Shown here one piece after another: positions 17,025 to 25,557 of a stretch of DNA of 64,000 bases. The notes below the pieces were generated by a model. The model saw only the letters and a list, made by a program, of their open reading frames with translations. It did no database searches and was not told where the DNA came from. The DNA comes from Saccharopolyspora endophytica (lineage in GTDB: Bacteria; Actinomycetota; Actinomycetes; Mycobacteriales; Pseudonocardiaceae), in NCBI RefSeq assembly GCF_018070075.1, contig NZ_JAGPXE010000016.1, positions 62,001 through 126,000 on the forward strand, written 5' to 3'. How positions within the stretch are numbered: the first letter of the stretch is position 1; every line of letters begins with the position of its first letter. The position numbers and the translations under genes were made by a program.

Positions 17025-18272
17025 GTGAACGACATCTTCGCCAGCCTTGAATCGGAAGTCCGCAGCTACAGCCGAACGTGGCCGACCACGTTCGACCGCG
17101 CGGTCGGCAGCTACCTCTACGACGTGGACGGCACCGGCTACCTCGACTTCTTCGCGGGCGCCGGCGCGCTCAACTACGGCCACAACAACCCGGCCCTGAA
17201 GCAGAAGCTGCTCGACTACATCGCGCGTGACGGCGTGACCCACGGCCTCGACCAGGCCACCAAGGCCAAGGCCGAGTTCCTGGAGAGCTTCAACTCCAAC
17301 GTGCTCCAGCCGCGCGGCCTCAACTACAAGGTCCAGTTCCCCGGCCCGACCGGCACCAACTCGGTCGAGTCGGCGCTGAAGCTGGCCCGCAAGATCACCG
17401 GCCGCGAGTCGATCATCAGCTTCACCAACGCCTTCCACGGCATGACGCTGGGCTCGCTGTCGGTCACCGGCAACTCGATGAAGCGCGGCGGCGCGGGCAT
17501 CCCGCTGGTGCACGCCACCCCGATGCCCTACGACGACTACTTCGACGGCCAGGTGCCCGACTTCCTGTACTTCGAGCGCATGCTCGAGGACAGCGGCTCG
17601 GGCCTCAACGAGCCGGCGGCGGTCATCGTCGAGACGCTGCAGGGCGAGGGCGGCATCAACTCGTCCCGTCCCGAGTGGCTGCGCGGCCTCTACGACCTGT
17701 GCCAGAAGCACGGCATCCTGATGATCGTCGACGACGTGCAGATGGGCTGCGGCCGGACCGGTCCGTTCTTCTCCTTCGAGGAGGCCGGCATCCAGCCCGA
17801 CATCGTCTGCCTGTCCAAGTCCATCGGCGGCTACGGCATGCCCCTGGCGGTGACGCTGATCAAGCCGGAGCACGACGTGTGGGAGCCGGGCGAGCACAAC
17901 GGCACCTTCCGCGGCAACAACCCGGCGTTCGTGACCGCCAGCGAGGCGTTCCGGCTGTACTGGTCGGACGACGAGCTGGAGAAGGCCACGATCGCCAAGG
18001 GCGAGCGGGTCGGCCAGGTGCTGGAGGAGATCGCCGCCGAGCACGGTGGCGCGATCGCCAAGGGCCGCGGTCTGGCCCGCGGTCTGGGCTTCGAGGACAC
18101 CAACGTGGCGGGCAAGGTCTCCAAGGCGGCGTTCGACCGGAAGCTCCTGATGGAGACCTCCGGCCCGTCCAGCGAGGTCCTGAAGATCATGCCGCCGCTG
18201 ACCGTCACCGACGAGGAGCTGGAGAAGGGCCTGGCGATCGTTCGCGACTCCGTTAAGTCCGTTCTCGCCTGA
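17025..18272 (+). CDS. ectB: Diaminobutyrate-2-oxoglutarate transaminase
   Basis: EctB is a PLP-dependent class III aminotransferase that makes L-2,4-diaminobutyrate from aspartate semialdehyde using glutamate. Its 415 residues match the family. Visible are the substrate/PLP region GAGALNYGHNNP, PGPTGTNSVESALKLAR, the Asp-containing MIVDDVQMGCGRTG and the Schiff-base lysine in CLSKSIGG, then NGTFRGNNPAFVTA. The GTG start follows GGAGG by four bases. A 147-base gap with a strong hairpin separates it from ectC. Confidence 0.97.
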   Translation: MNDIFASLESEVRSYSRTWPTTFDRAVGSYLYDVDGTGYLDFFAGAGALNYGHNNPALKQKLLDYIARDGVTHGLDQATKAKAEFLESFNSNVLQPRGLNYKVQFPGPTGTNSVESALKLARKITGRESIISFTNAFHGMTLGSLSVTGNSMKRGGAGIPLVHATPMPYDDYFDGQVPDFLYFERMLEDSGSGLNEPAAVIVETLQGEGGINSSRPEWLRGLYDLCQKHGILMIVDDVQMGCGRTGPFFSFEEAGIQPDIVCLSKSIGGYGMPLAVTLIKPEHDVWEPGEHNGTFRGNNPAFVTASEAFRLYWSDDELEKATIAKGERVGQVLEEIAAEHGGAIAKGRGLARGLGFEDTNVAGKVSKAAFDRKLLMETSGPSSEVLKIMPPLTVTDEELEKGLAIVRDSVKSVLA

Positions 18273-18296
18273 TTTCGACGCTCATCGCACGGGGTC

Positions 18297-18336
18297 GGGA
18301 GGGTGAAAAGGCCGTCGATCGGCTTTCGCCTCTCCC
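18297..18336 (+). other. Strong intercistronic hairpin between ectB and ectC
   Basis: GGGAGG-GT-GAAA-AGGCCG pairs with CGGC-TTTC-GC-CTCTCCC around a short loop. Two smaller hairpins follow (GCACG/CGTGC at 18344-18354, and GCGGG/CCCGC near 18367). No T-tract follows, so transcript processing or stabilisation is as likely as termination. Confidence 0.55.
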
Positions 18337-18419
18337 GGCCCCGGCACGTCGTGCGGCAAGCTGCGTGCGGGCGAGTACCCGCGCAGTGCACCACTGAACA
18401 AAGATTCGCAGGAGGAAAC

Positions 18420-18821
18420 GTGATCGTCCGGCACCTCTCGGATATCGAGGACACCGACGCCGACATCAAGACCGAGAACTGGCGCAGCAAGCGCATTCTC
18501 CTGGCCAAGGACAAGCTGGGCTTCTCGGTGCACGAGACCACGCTCTACGCCGGCACGGTGAACGACTTCTGGTACGCCAACCACATCGAGGCCGTCTTCA
18601 TCACCGAGGGTGAGGGCGAGGTCGAGAACAAGGCGACCGGCGAGGTCCACCAGCTCAAGCCGGGCTCGATCTACGTGCTCAACGACGCGGACAAGCACCA
18701 GGTCCGCCCGAAGACGACCATGAAGACCGTGTGCGTGTTCAACCCGCCGGTCACCGGTCGTGAGGTCCACGACGAGAACGGGGTCTACCCGCTGATCGTC
18801 GAGGACGACGTCGCCAGCTGA
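18420..18821 (+). CDS. ectC: L-ectoine synthase
   Basis: EctC is a cupin-fold cyclo-lyase that closes N-gamma-acetyl-diaminobutyrate to ectoine. The 133-residue protein shows the family motifs MIVRHLSDIEDT, NWRSKRILLAKD, the active-site stretch DFWYANHIEAVFITEGEGE, LKPGSIYVLNDADKHQVRP and VCVFNPPVTG. The GTG start at 18420 follows an ideal AGGAGG; upstream in-frame codons are therefore not used. It lies between two hairpin-containing gaps. Confidence 0.97.
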   Translation: MIVRHLSDIEDTDADIKTENWRSKRILLAKDKLGFSVHETTLYAGTVNDFWYANHIEAVFITEGEGEVENKATGEVHQLKPGSIYVLNDADKHQVRPKTTMKTVCVFNPPVTGREVHDENGVYPLIVEDDVAS

Positions 18822-18833
18822 GTTAAGCGACGC

Positions 18834-18873
18834 GCGCGGCGGGTACCCCGATGACAGGGGGGACCCGCCGCGC
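18834..18873 (+). terminator. Terminator or attenuator between ectC and ectD
   Basis: GCGCGGCGGGT pairs with ACCCGCCGCGC, extended inward by CCCC/GGGG, and is followed by TGTCTTT. It starts 13 bases after the ectC stop and 155 bases before the ectD start. This looks like an intrinsic terminator inside the operon, so ectD expression may depend on read-through or on its own promoter. Confidence 0.7.
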
Positions 18874-19027
18874 TGTCTTTGACCACCAGGGTTTTCCCCA
18901 CGCGCCGACGTGGGGGAACGCGGGCACTTGACGTGTGCCGCTTCTTACCGAGGAACCGAGAACGGCGGGCGGTGTCCACCAGGACATCGGCCCGCTCCGG
19001 CGGGAATTCGCGAAGGAGGCGCAACCC

Positions 19028-19927
19028 ATGACCCTCGCTGATCTGAGCACCACGGACCGCTACCCCACCCGGGGCTCCGATTCGACGTTGCTCGATCGGA
19101 CCGATCCGACCGTCTGGTCCGGTGTCAGCACCGGACCGGCCGCGCAAGACGAGTTGGCCGCTCACGATGCCAAGGGCTTCCACGTGGTGGAGGGACTGCT
19201 GTCCCCCGCCGAGGTGCAGGCGCACTGGCAGGAGTTGGAGAGGCTGATGCGCGATGAGAGGGTCCGCAACGACGAACGCACCGTCGTCGAACGTTCGTCG
19301 AACGAAGTCCGCTCCATCTTCGAGGTTCACGAGATCAGCGAGCGGATCGGGGCGCTGGCTCGCGATCCGCGAGTGCTGGACCGCGCCCGGCAGATCCTGG
19401 GCTCGGACGTGTACGTGCACCAGAGCCGGATCAACTTCATGCCCGGCTACCGCGGTACGGGTTTCTACTGGCACTCGGACTTCGAGACGTGGCACGCCGA
19501 GGACGGCATGCCGGCCATGCGCGCGGTCAGCATCTCGATCGCGCTGACCGACAACTACCCGTTCAACGGCGGTCTGATGATCATGCCGGGCGCGCATCGC
19601 ACGTTCGTGTCCTGCGCCGGTGAGACCCCGGAGGACAACTACAAGTCCTCGCTCAAGCAGCAGAAGGTCGGCGTTCCGGCCGAGGACAACATCACCAAGC
19701 TGGCCTACGAGCACGGGATCGAGCAGTTCACCGGCCAGGCGGGCTCGGCCCTGTGGTTCGACTCCAACTGCATGCACGGCTCGGGCAACAACATCACGCC
19801 CTACCCGCGTTCGAACATCTTCATCGTGTTCAACAGCGTGGACAACGCCCTGGTCGAGCCCTTCGCGGCGAAGTCCCCACGACCGAACCACGTCGCCTCC
19901 AGGGACTTCACCCCCCTGAGGCGCTGA
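19028..19927 (+). CDS. ectD: Ectoine 5-hydroxylase
   Basis: EctD is an iron(II)/2-oxoglutarate dioxygenase converting ectoine to 5-hydroxyectoine. The 299 residues fit the family. The iron-binding motif appears as YWHSDFETWH (His and Asp) with the distal His in CMHGSGNN. The EctD signature region INFMPGYRGTGFYWHSDFE and the substrate-binding MMIMPGAHRTF are intact. The start ATG follows GAAGGAGG. The upstream 206-base gap contains the terminator-like hairpin. Confidence 0.97.
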   Translation: MTLADLSTTDRYPTRGSDSTLLDRTDPTVWSGVSTGPAAQDELAAHDAKGFHVVEGLLSPAEVQAHWQELERLMRDERVRNDERTVVERSSNEVRSIFEVHEISERIGALARDPRVLDRARQILGSDVYVHQSRINFMPGYRGTGFYWHSDFETWHAEDGMPAMRAVSISIALTDNYPFNGGLMIMPGAHRTFVSCAGETPEDNYKSSLKQQKVGVPAEDNITKLAYEHGIEQFTGQAGSALWFDSNCMHGSGNNITPYPRSNIFIVFNSVDNALVEPFAAKSPRPNHVASRDFTPLRR

Positions 19928-19960
19928 TCCAACCCCCGCCCGGAGCCCTCCAGGAGCCAG

Positions 19961-19988
19961 CCCGGAGCCCTCCAGCGAGGGCTCCGGG
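19961..19988 (+). terminator. Terminator after ectD
   Basis: A perfect 12-bp stem CCCGGAGCCCTC/GAGGGCTCCGGG with a CAGC loop lies 33 bases past the stop. A partial duplicate of its left arm precedes it (from 19939). No T-tract follows. Confidence 0.78.
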
Positions 19989-20005
19989 CGGGGAGACGCG
20001 CGCCG

Positions 20006-20068
20006 ATTCGAATTTCGCGCGAAATTCGAGTGCCGAAGTTCGGGCTCGAATTTCGCGCGAAATTCGAA
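20006..20068. repeat. Palindromic repeat, locus B (same family as 4369-4429)
   Basis: The 18-bp palindrome GAATTTCGCGCGAAATTC occurs at 20010-20027 and 20048-20065, again 38 bp apart, with CCGAAGTTCGG between. Only a few of about 60 positions differ from the copy at 4369-4429. It lies between the convergent ectD and AlgX-like genes. Confidence 0.85.
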
Positions 20069-20101
20069 TCCACCCGCGGGACCGGACCGTTCGGAGCGGG
20101 C

Positions 20102-21373
20102 TCAGCGGACGGGGTGGGCGGCGAGGACTGTGCCGATCTCGGCTGCTGCTGCCGGGTCCAGGAGGGGGTACCTGCCTCCGGCGACGAAGCGCTCCGAGAG
20201 CTCGAAGGTGATCGTCTCGCCCTCCGCCAGGAAGTTGGCCGTGGCCTGGGCGTTCGTCGCGACGTTGTCCGGGTGCGTGATGGCGATGTCGGCGTAGGTC
20301 GCCGCGAGGTACGGGCTGGCGAACTGCGTGAACGAATCGCCCACCATGCGCACCGGCTCGGTGATCATGCCGGGTTTGGGCGAGGACTTCAGGTGCAGCG
20401 GCTGGTGGAAGTCGCTGGGCTTGAACTGCGTGTTGTCCGCTCCCCCGTCCGGCGCCAGCGAGTAGGCCTGGATCGGGACCGTGCGGTCCTGGCCCAGCAG
20501 GTCCGGGATGTCGGCCGTGTGCGGGTACTGCCGCGACGGCGCCATCTTCCACGTGCCGGTGATCCCCGGCGACAGCCGCTCCGCGAGCTGGTAGACCATC
20601 GTCGCGCCGCCCTCGTGGGTCCAGTGCGTGTCGATGTCGTGGTAGATCGGGCGCCCGTTGCGCTCGGCGGTCTGCCGCAGCGGGGCGCGCAGATCGATCG
20701 CCCCCGTCGCCTTCGGGACCTCGCGCCAGAACGCCTCCCGCTCGGCGGTGGAGCAGTCCTCGCCCGGGTAGCTCTCCGGCAGGTGCTCCGGGTACGCGGT
20801 GGACTTGTCCGGGGCGATGACCAGCTGGAACTTCCGGCCCGAGGACTCCACCACCTTGCGCCAGGCGCGCAGCCCGGCGATCACCTCCTCGGTCGACCGG
20901 GACGGGACGCAGCGGTAGGACACGTCGTGGCCCAGGTACAGCCAACCGTCCTTGCCCTCGATGACCGGCGGGAACACGCTCTCGTCGATCGGCGGCTTCG
21001 CGTCCACCTGCCCCGCGCCCACCGGCGAGCTGTGCGAACCGCCCGCCAGCGGAGCCGGTTCGCCGAAGACCCCCCTGCTGATGCCGTTGACCGCCTGCAC
21101 CGCGCCCTTGCGGAACGGCAGGTGATCGGTGGCCCACCCGTTCAGACCGGTGAAGAACCCGAAACCCTCGGTGACGCTGGGGAACTCGGCCAGCGGCCGG
21201 TTCTCCAGCTGCTCCGGCCGCGCGCCGAACAACCAGCTGCTCAACGGGGCGCTGAAGAACGCCAGCGCGCAGATCAACGCCACCAGCTGACGCCTGCCGT
21301 GCCGAGGCCGGTGCAGCGGGTGCTCCCGCGGCAACCACGCCTCGTGCACCGGCGGCAGCTCAGGTGTTCTCAT
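20102..21373 (-). CDS. AlgX/AlgJ-like extracytoplasmic O-acetyltransferase (SGNH type)
   Basis: A 423-residue protein with one N-terminal membrane span (about residues 29-47) and an exported domain of the alginate-O-acetylation AlgJ/AlgX type. The catalytic motifs are visible: DTHWTHEGG (Asp-His pair) and the Ser in MVGDSFTQF, both typical of SGNH-like acetyltransferases. It should place acetyl groups on a cell-surface polysaccharide or another envelope polymer, using acetyl delivered by the MBOAT protein encoded next to it. The polymer is unknown; alginate itself is unlikely. The 211-base gap between the two genes is largely occupied by a dispersed repeat. Confidence 0.85.
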   Translation of the reverse strand: MRTPELPPVHEAWLPREHPLHRPRHGRRQLVALICALAFFSAPLSSWLFGARPEQLENRPLAEFPSVTEGFGFFTGLNGWATDHLPFRKGAVQAVNGISRGVFGEPAPLAGGSHSSPVGAGQVDAKPPIDESVFPPVIEGKDGWLYLGHDVSYRCVPSRSTEEVIAGLRAWRKVVESSGRKFQLVIAPDKSTAYPEHLPESYPGEDCSTAEREAFWREVPKATGAIDLRAPLRQTAERNGRPIYHDIDTHWTHEGGATMVYQLAERLSPGITGTWKMAPSRQYPHTADIPDLLGQDRTVPIQAYSLAPDGGADNTQFKPSDFHQPLHLKSSPKPGMITEPVRMVGDSFTQFASPYLAATYADIAITHPDNVATNAQATANFLAEGETITFELSERFVAGGRYPLLDPAAAAEIGTVLAAHPVR

Positions 21374-21404
21374 CGCTCACGCCCTCGTGATACATGTTGA
21401 GCAG

Positions 21405-21566
21405 TTGCTTTGCGGTGCAGGTAGCCGAACCTGAGCGGTTCCGTGGACTCGGTGCGCCGCTCCTGATGTATGCCAATACACGGCGTCCCCGGCGTACTCT
21501 CCACGAAACCGCTGGCGAAACCGCGGCGGTGCGAGCTGAGTCCCACACCTGAAACGGTGGCTCCGG
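21405..21566 (-). repeat. Structured dispersed element, copy 4 (most diverged)
   Basis: Read on the minus strand it has the family layout: GCACCGC flank, long stem, apical hairpin, second GCACCGC flank. The long stem is AGCGGTTTCGTGGA (21513-21500) with TCCACGGAACCGCT (21447-21434), a 14-bp helix with one T-G wobble and a sequence wholly unlike the other copies. The apical part TGTAT-TGGC-ATACA is nearly identical to copy 3. It fills the gap between the MBOAT and AlgX-like genes. Confidence 0.75.
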
Positions 21567-21584
21567 CGCATCCATGGTCAGCTC

Positions 21585-23021
21585 CTAGAACTGGTAGTAC
21601 AGGAACGGGCTGAACGTGCCGGTGGCGACCAGCAGACCCGAGTAGCCCAGGCCCGCCGTGAGGACCGCCGCGCGCACCGCGTACGCCTCGCGGGTGCGAA
21701 CGGCCTCCAGGAAGGGGCCGGTTCCCGAGCCCGCGGGCAGCAGCACCACGATCAGCGCGACCAGCAGGAAGACCAGGCGCTGGTGGGTCACCGACGCCGA
21801 GACGATGTCGGTCAGCCCCGCCAGGTCCGGCACCAGCATGTGCCCCAGCATCCCCAGCGCGCTGCCCAGGTCCGGCGCGCGGAAGAACACCCAGCCGACC
21901 ACCACCAGCAACATCGTCAACGCCCGCCGGCCCAGCCGGAAGCGCCGGTCCGACGGTGCCGTCGACCAGCCGAAGCGGCGTTCCAGCACCAGCAGCGAAC
22001 CGTGGAAGAGCCCCCACACCAGGTACGTCCACGCCGCGCCGTGCCAGAAACCGGTGAGCACGAAGATGATCGTCAGGTTCCGGTACGTCTTCGCGGTGCC
22101 CAGCCGGTTGCCGCCGAGCGGGATGTAGACGTAGTCGCGGAACCAGCGCGACAGCGACATGTGCCAGCGGCGCCAGAACTCGGTGATCGTCACCGAGGAG
22201 TAGGGCCGCGCGAAGTTCTCCGGCAGCCGGAACCCCAGCATCCGGCCCAGCCCGATCGCCATGTCCGAGTAGCCGGAGAAGTCGAAGTACAGCTGCATCG
22301 TGTAGCCGATCGCGCCCAGCCAGGCGATCGCGAACGTCATGTCGTGGGCGGGAGTCGCGAAGCAGGCGTCGACCATCGGCGCCAGCGTGTCGGCGATGAC
22401 GACCTTCTTCGTCAGACCCCACGCGAAGCGCGGGAAACCGGCCGCGATGTCGTCGAGCCGGTGCGTGCGGCGCTGCGGGAGCTGATCGGCGATCTCCCGG
22501 TAGCGCACGATCGGACCCGCCACCAGCTGCGGGAACATCGCGATGTAGGTGATGAACGAGACCGGGTCGCGCAGCGCGGGCCGCTCGCCCCGGTAGATGT
22601 CCACCACGTAGGAGATGTGGTGGAACGTGTAGAACGAGATCCCGATCGGCAGCGCCAGCTGCAGCACCGGGTAGTCGCCGCCGAACCAGCGCGCCAGCAC
22701 CGCCAGCTGCTCGGTGGCGAATCCCGCGTACTTCCAGATCAGCAGGATCGTCAGGTTGAACGCGACCACGCCGATCAGCAGCCACCGGCGGCGTTCCCGC
22801 TGGCCCGGCCACTCGGCACCCGGTTCCAGGCGACGGCCGACCAGGAAGTTCACCGCGATGCACGCCAGCAGCAGCACCGTCGTGCCGCCCGCGCCGCTGG
22901 CGTAGAACACGAGGCTGGCGACCGCGACGACGACGTTGCGCCCGCTTCGAGGTGCCACCAGCACGACCGCGAGCACGGCCGGCAGGAAGTACCACAGGAA
23001 CAGCGGTGAAGCGAACGACAT
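21585..23021 (-). CDS. MBOAT-family O-acyltransferase (AlgI/DltB type)
   Basis: About 478 residues with some ten membrane spans. It carries the MBOAT hallmark TEFWRRWHMSLSRWFRDYVY and the catalytic His region LTGFWHGAAWTYLVWG, plus YFDFSGYSDMAIG. Such proteins pass acetyl groups from the cytoplasm across the membrane to an external acetyltransferase, here the AlgX-like product of the next gene. The ATG at 23021 has GAGG six bases upstream. An in-frame start nine codons earlier is possible. The modified polymer is not indicated. Confidence 0.9.
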   Translation of the reverse strand: MSFASPLFLWYFLPAVLAVVLVAPRSGRNVVVAVASLVFYASGAGGTTVLLLACIAVNFLVGRRLEPGAEWPGQRERRRWLLIGVVAFNLTILLIWKYAGFATEQLAVLARWFGGDYPVLQLALPIGISFYTFHHISYVVDIYRGERPALRDPVSFITYIAMFPQLVAGPIVRYREIADQLPQRRTHRLDDIAAGFPRFAWGLTKKVVIADTLAPMVDACFATPAHDMTFAIAWLGAIGYTMQLYFDFSGYSDMAIGLGRMLGFRLPENFARPYSSVTITEFWRRWHMSLSRWFRDYVYIPLGGNRLGTAKTYRNLTIIFVLTGFWHGAAWTYLVWGLFHGSLLVLERRFGWSTAPSDRRFRLGRRALTMLLVVVGWVFFRAPDLGSALGMLGHMLVPDLAGLTDIVSASVTHQRLVFLLVALIVVLLPAGSGTGPFLEAVRTREAYAVRAAVLTAGLGYSGLLVATGTFSPFLYYQF

Positions 23022-23128
23022 GAAGGGCCTCGGGTGCGGGAGGCCCACGCCTCCTCGGTCGGTTACCGGAGAAGGAGCCTAACCGAGGCCCGCACGCCGC
23101 ATGCCCGGAATGGACCGGGCTCTCACCC

Positions 23129-24085
23129 TCACCTGATCCGGCGCCGCCTGGCCACCTCGGACAGCACCACACCGGCCGCGACCGAGGCGTTGAGCGACTC
23201 GACACCGGTGGACATCGGGATCGACACCGTCTGGTCGCAGGTCTCCCGCACCAGGCGGGACAGGCCCCGGCCCTCCGAGCCGACGACGACCACCAGCGGA
23301 CCGGTGGCCAGCTCCAGCTCGTCGGAGGTGATGTCGGAATCGGCGTCCAGGCCGATGACCATCAGCCCGGCTTCCTTGTAGTCCTTGAGCGTGCGCGTCA
23401 GGTTGACGGCCTTGGCGACCGGCAGCTTCGCCGCCGTGCCCGCGCTGGTCCGCCACGCCACCGCCGTGATGCCCGCGCTCCGGCGCTGCGGCACGACCAC
23501 GCCGTGCGCGCCGAACGCGGCCGCCGAGCGGATCACCGCGCCGAGGTTGCGCGGGTCGGTGACCCCGTCCAGCGCCACGATCAGCGGCGGCAGACCGGTG
23601 TCGTGCGCGGCGGTCAGCACCTCGCCGGGGTGGGCGTACTCGAACGGCGGCACCTGCAGGGCCAGACCCTGGTGCATCGCGTTGCTGGTCAGCCGGTCGA
23701 GCTCCACGCGCGGCACGTCGAGCACCGGGATGCCGCGGTTCTTGGCCTCGCGGACCGCCTCGGTGACGCGGTCGTCGACGTCGATGCCCTGCGCCACGTA
23801 CAAGCCGGTGGCCGGGACGCCCGCGCGGACGCACTCCACGACCGGGTTGCGCCCGGCGACGAGCTCAGGCGCGTTCTCGGCCGAGGCCTGGCGCTTCGCG
23901 CGCTGCTGGTCGGCCTTGGCGCGCTGGTCGGCGCGCTTCTTGGCCGGGTGAGTGACGCGCTCCTCGGCCTTCGGCGTCGGGCCCTTGCCCTTGAGACCGC
24001 GGCGTCGCTGCCCGCCGGAACCGACGACCATGCCCTTCTTGTTGGTCTTGCGCACACCACCGCGGCGCTTGTCATTGCCGGCCAC
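23129..24085 (-). CDS. rlmB: 23S rRNA (guanosine-2251 2'-O)-methyltransferase RlmB-like (SpoU/TrmH family)
   Basis: A 318-residue SPOUT methyltransferase. The first ~75 residues are a Lys/Arg-rich extension common in actinobacterial members. A substrate-binding domain (ELVAGRNPVVECVRAG) and the knotted SAM domain follow, with motifs DGVTDPRNLGAVIRSAAAFG, VVVVGSEGRGLSRLV and IPMSTGVESLNASVAAGVVL. It 2'-O-methylates a guanosine in 23S rRNA; the exact site is inferred from family. The GTG start is three bases after the cysS stop, so the two are cotranscribed, as in mycobacteria. Confidence 0.9.
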   Translation of the reverse strand: MAGNDKRRGGVRKTNKKGMVVGSGGQRRRGLKGKGPTPKAEERVTHPAKKRADQRAKADQQRAKRQASAENAPELVAGRNPVVECVRAGVPATGLYVAQGIDVDDRVTEAVREAKNRGIPVLDVPRVELDRLTSNAMHQGLALQVPPFEYAHPGEVLTAAHDTGLPPLIVALDGVTDPRNLGAVIRSAAAFGAHGVVVPQRRSAGITAVAWRTSAGTAAKLPVAKAVNLTRTLKDYKEAGLMVIGLDADSDITSDELELATGPLVVVVGSEGRGLSRLVRETCDQTVSIPMSTGVESLNASVAAGVVLSEVARRRRIR

Positions 24086-24088
24086 GAG

Positions 24089-25477
24089 TTACCCGTCTTT
24101 CAATGTCCACGTCGGACCGTCGGGGGTGTCCTCGACGGCGATCCCGCCCTCCTGCAACCGGTCCCGCAGCAGGTCGGCGGTGGCGAAGTCGCGCTCCGCA
24201 CGCGCCTTCTGGCGCTGTTCGAGCACCAACCGCACGGCTTCGCCGAGCGCGTCGTACGCGGCGTTGCCGCCGTCCTCGGCCCACTGCGGCGACAGCGGGT
24301 CCAGACCGAGCACGCCGGTCATCGCGCGCACCGCGGAGGCGGCGGCGCGGGCCGCCTCGTCATCACCGCGGTCCAGCGCGGCGTTGCCCTCTCGGACCGC
24401 CGCGTGCACCGCGGCGGTGGCCTGCGGGGTGCCCAGGTCGTCGTCGAGGGCCTGGGCGAAGTCCTCGGAGACCTCGCCCGGCTCGACCGAACCGGTGCGG
24501 TCGACGACCTTGCGGACGAAGTTCTCGATCCGGCCGAACGCCGAAGCCGCCTCCTTCAGACCGGCTTCGGAGAACTCGATCGTCGACCGGTAGTGCGGCG
24601 TCACCAGGTAGTAGCGCAGCTCGACGGCTCGGGCGCGCTCCAGCACCGCCGGGATGGACAGCACGTTGCCGAGCGACTTCGACATCTTCTCGCCGCTCAT
24701 GGTGACCCACGCGTTGTGCATCCAGTACTGCGCGAACCCGTCACCCGCCGCGTTGGACTGCGCCAGCTCGTTCTCGTGGTGCGGGAACACCAGGTCCAGG
24801 CCGCCCCCGTGGATGTCGAACTCGCCGCCCAGGTAGAAGGTGGCCATCGCCGAGCACTCCAGGTGCCAGCCCGGACGACCGTGACCCCACGGCGTCGGCC
24901 AGCTCGGCTCACCCGGCTTGGCGCCCTTCCACAGCGTGAAGTCGCGGGGGTCGCGCTTGCCGGAGGCCAGCGACTCGCCCTGCTGCACCTCGTCGAGGCG
25001 CTGCCCGGACAGCCGGCCGTACTCGTCGCCGTAGGAGGCGACGTCGAAGTAGACGTCTCCGCCGGAGGCGTAGGCGTGACCCTTGTCGATCAGGCGCTGG
25101 ATCAGGTCGATCATCTGCGTGACGTGCCCGGTGGCGCGCGGCAGCACCGACGGCGGGAGGCAGCCGAGCCGGTCGTAGGCCGACTCGAAAGCGCGCTCGT
25201 GCGTGGACGCCCACTCCCACCAGGGCCGACCGGCGTCGGCGGCCTTGGTGAGGATCTTGTCGTCGATGTCGGTGACGTTGCGCACCAGGCGCACGTCGTA
25301 GCCCGAGTGCTGCAACCAGCGCCGCAGCACGTCGAAGTTCAGCCCGCTGCGGACGTGACCGACGTGCGGAACGCCTTGCACGGTGGCACCACAGACATAG
25401 ATCGACGCCACTCCGTCGCAGCGCGGGTGGAACTCGCGCGTCGTGCGGGTCGCTGTGTCATGTAGGTGCAGGCTCAC
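24089..25477 (-). CDS. cysS: Cysteinyl-tRNA synthetase
   Basis: A class I aminoacyl-tRNA synthetase charging tRNA-Cys. The HIGH-type motif is PHVGHVR, the catalytic loop is KMSKS (GEKMSKSLGN), and zinc-ligand positions are seen in YVCGATVQ and in WHLECSAM with FPHHENE. The C-terminal helical anticodon domain ends in LRDRLQEGGIAVEDTPDGPTW. Two GTG codons (25501 and 25477) can start the frame. The inner one is used because it gives the usual MSLHLHDTATR N-terminus; neither has a clean ribosome site. It heads the pair with rlmB. Confidence 0.94.
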   Translation of the reverse strand: MSLHLHDTATRTTREFHPRCDGVASIYVCGATVQGVPHVGHVRSGLNFDVLRRWLQHSGYDVRLVRNVTDIDDKILTKAADAGRPWWEWASTHERAFESAYDRLGCLPPSVLPRATGHVTQMIDLIQRLIDKGHAYASGGDVYFDVASYGDEYGRLSGQRLDEVQQGESLASGKRDPRDFTLWKGAKPGEPSWPTPWGHGRPGWHLECSAMATFYLGGEFDIHGGGLDLVFPHHENELAQSNAAGDGFAQYWMHNAWVTMSGEKMSKSLGNVLSIPAVLERARAVELRYYLVTPHYRSTIEFSEAGLKEAASAFGRIENFVRKVVDRTGSVEPGEVSEDFAQALDDDLGTPQATAAVHAAVREGNAALDRGDDEAARAAASAVRAMTGVLGLDPLSPQWAEDGGNAAYDALGEAVRLVLEQRQKARAERDFATADLLRDRLQEGGIAVEDTPDGPTWTLKDG

Positions 25478-25557
25478 GCCCCCGATGGTACGGGGAAGCA
25501 CTTCGGGGCAATCACGACAGGCCGATTGTCGTCAAGGGCGATCCGAAGCCCGGGTTT

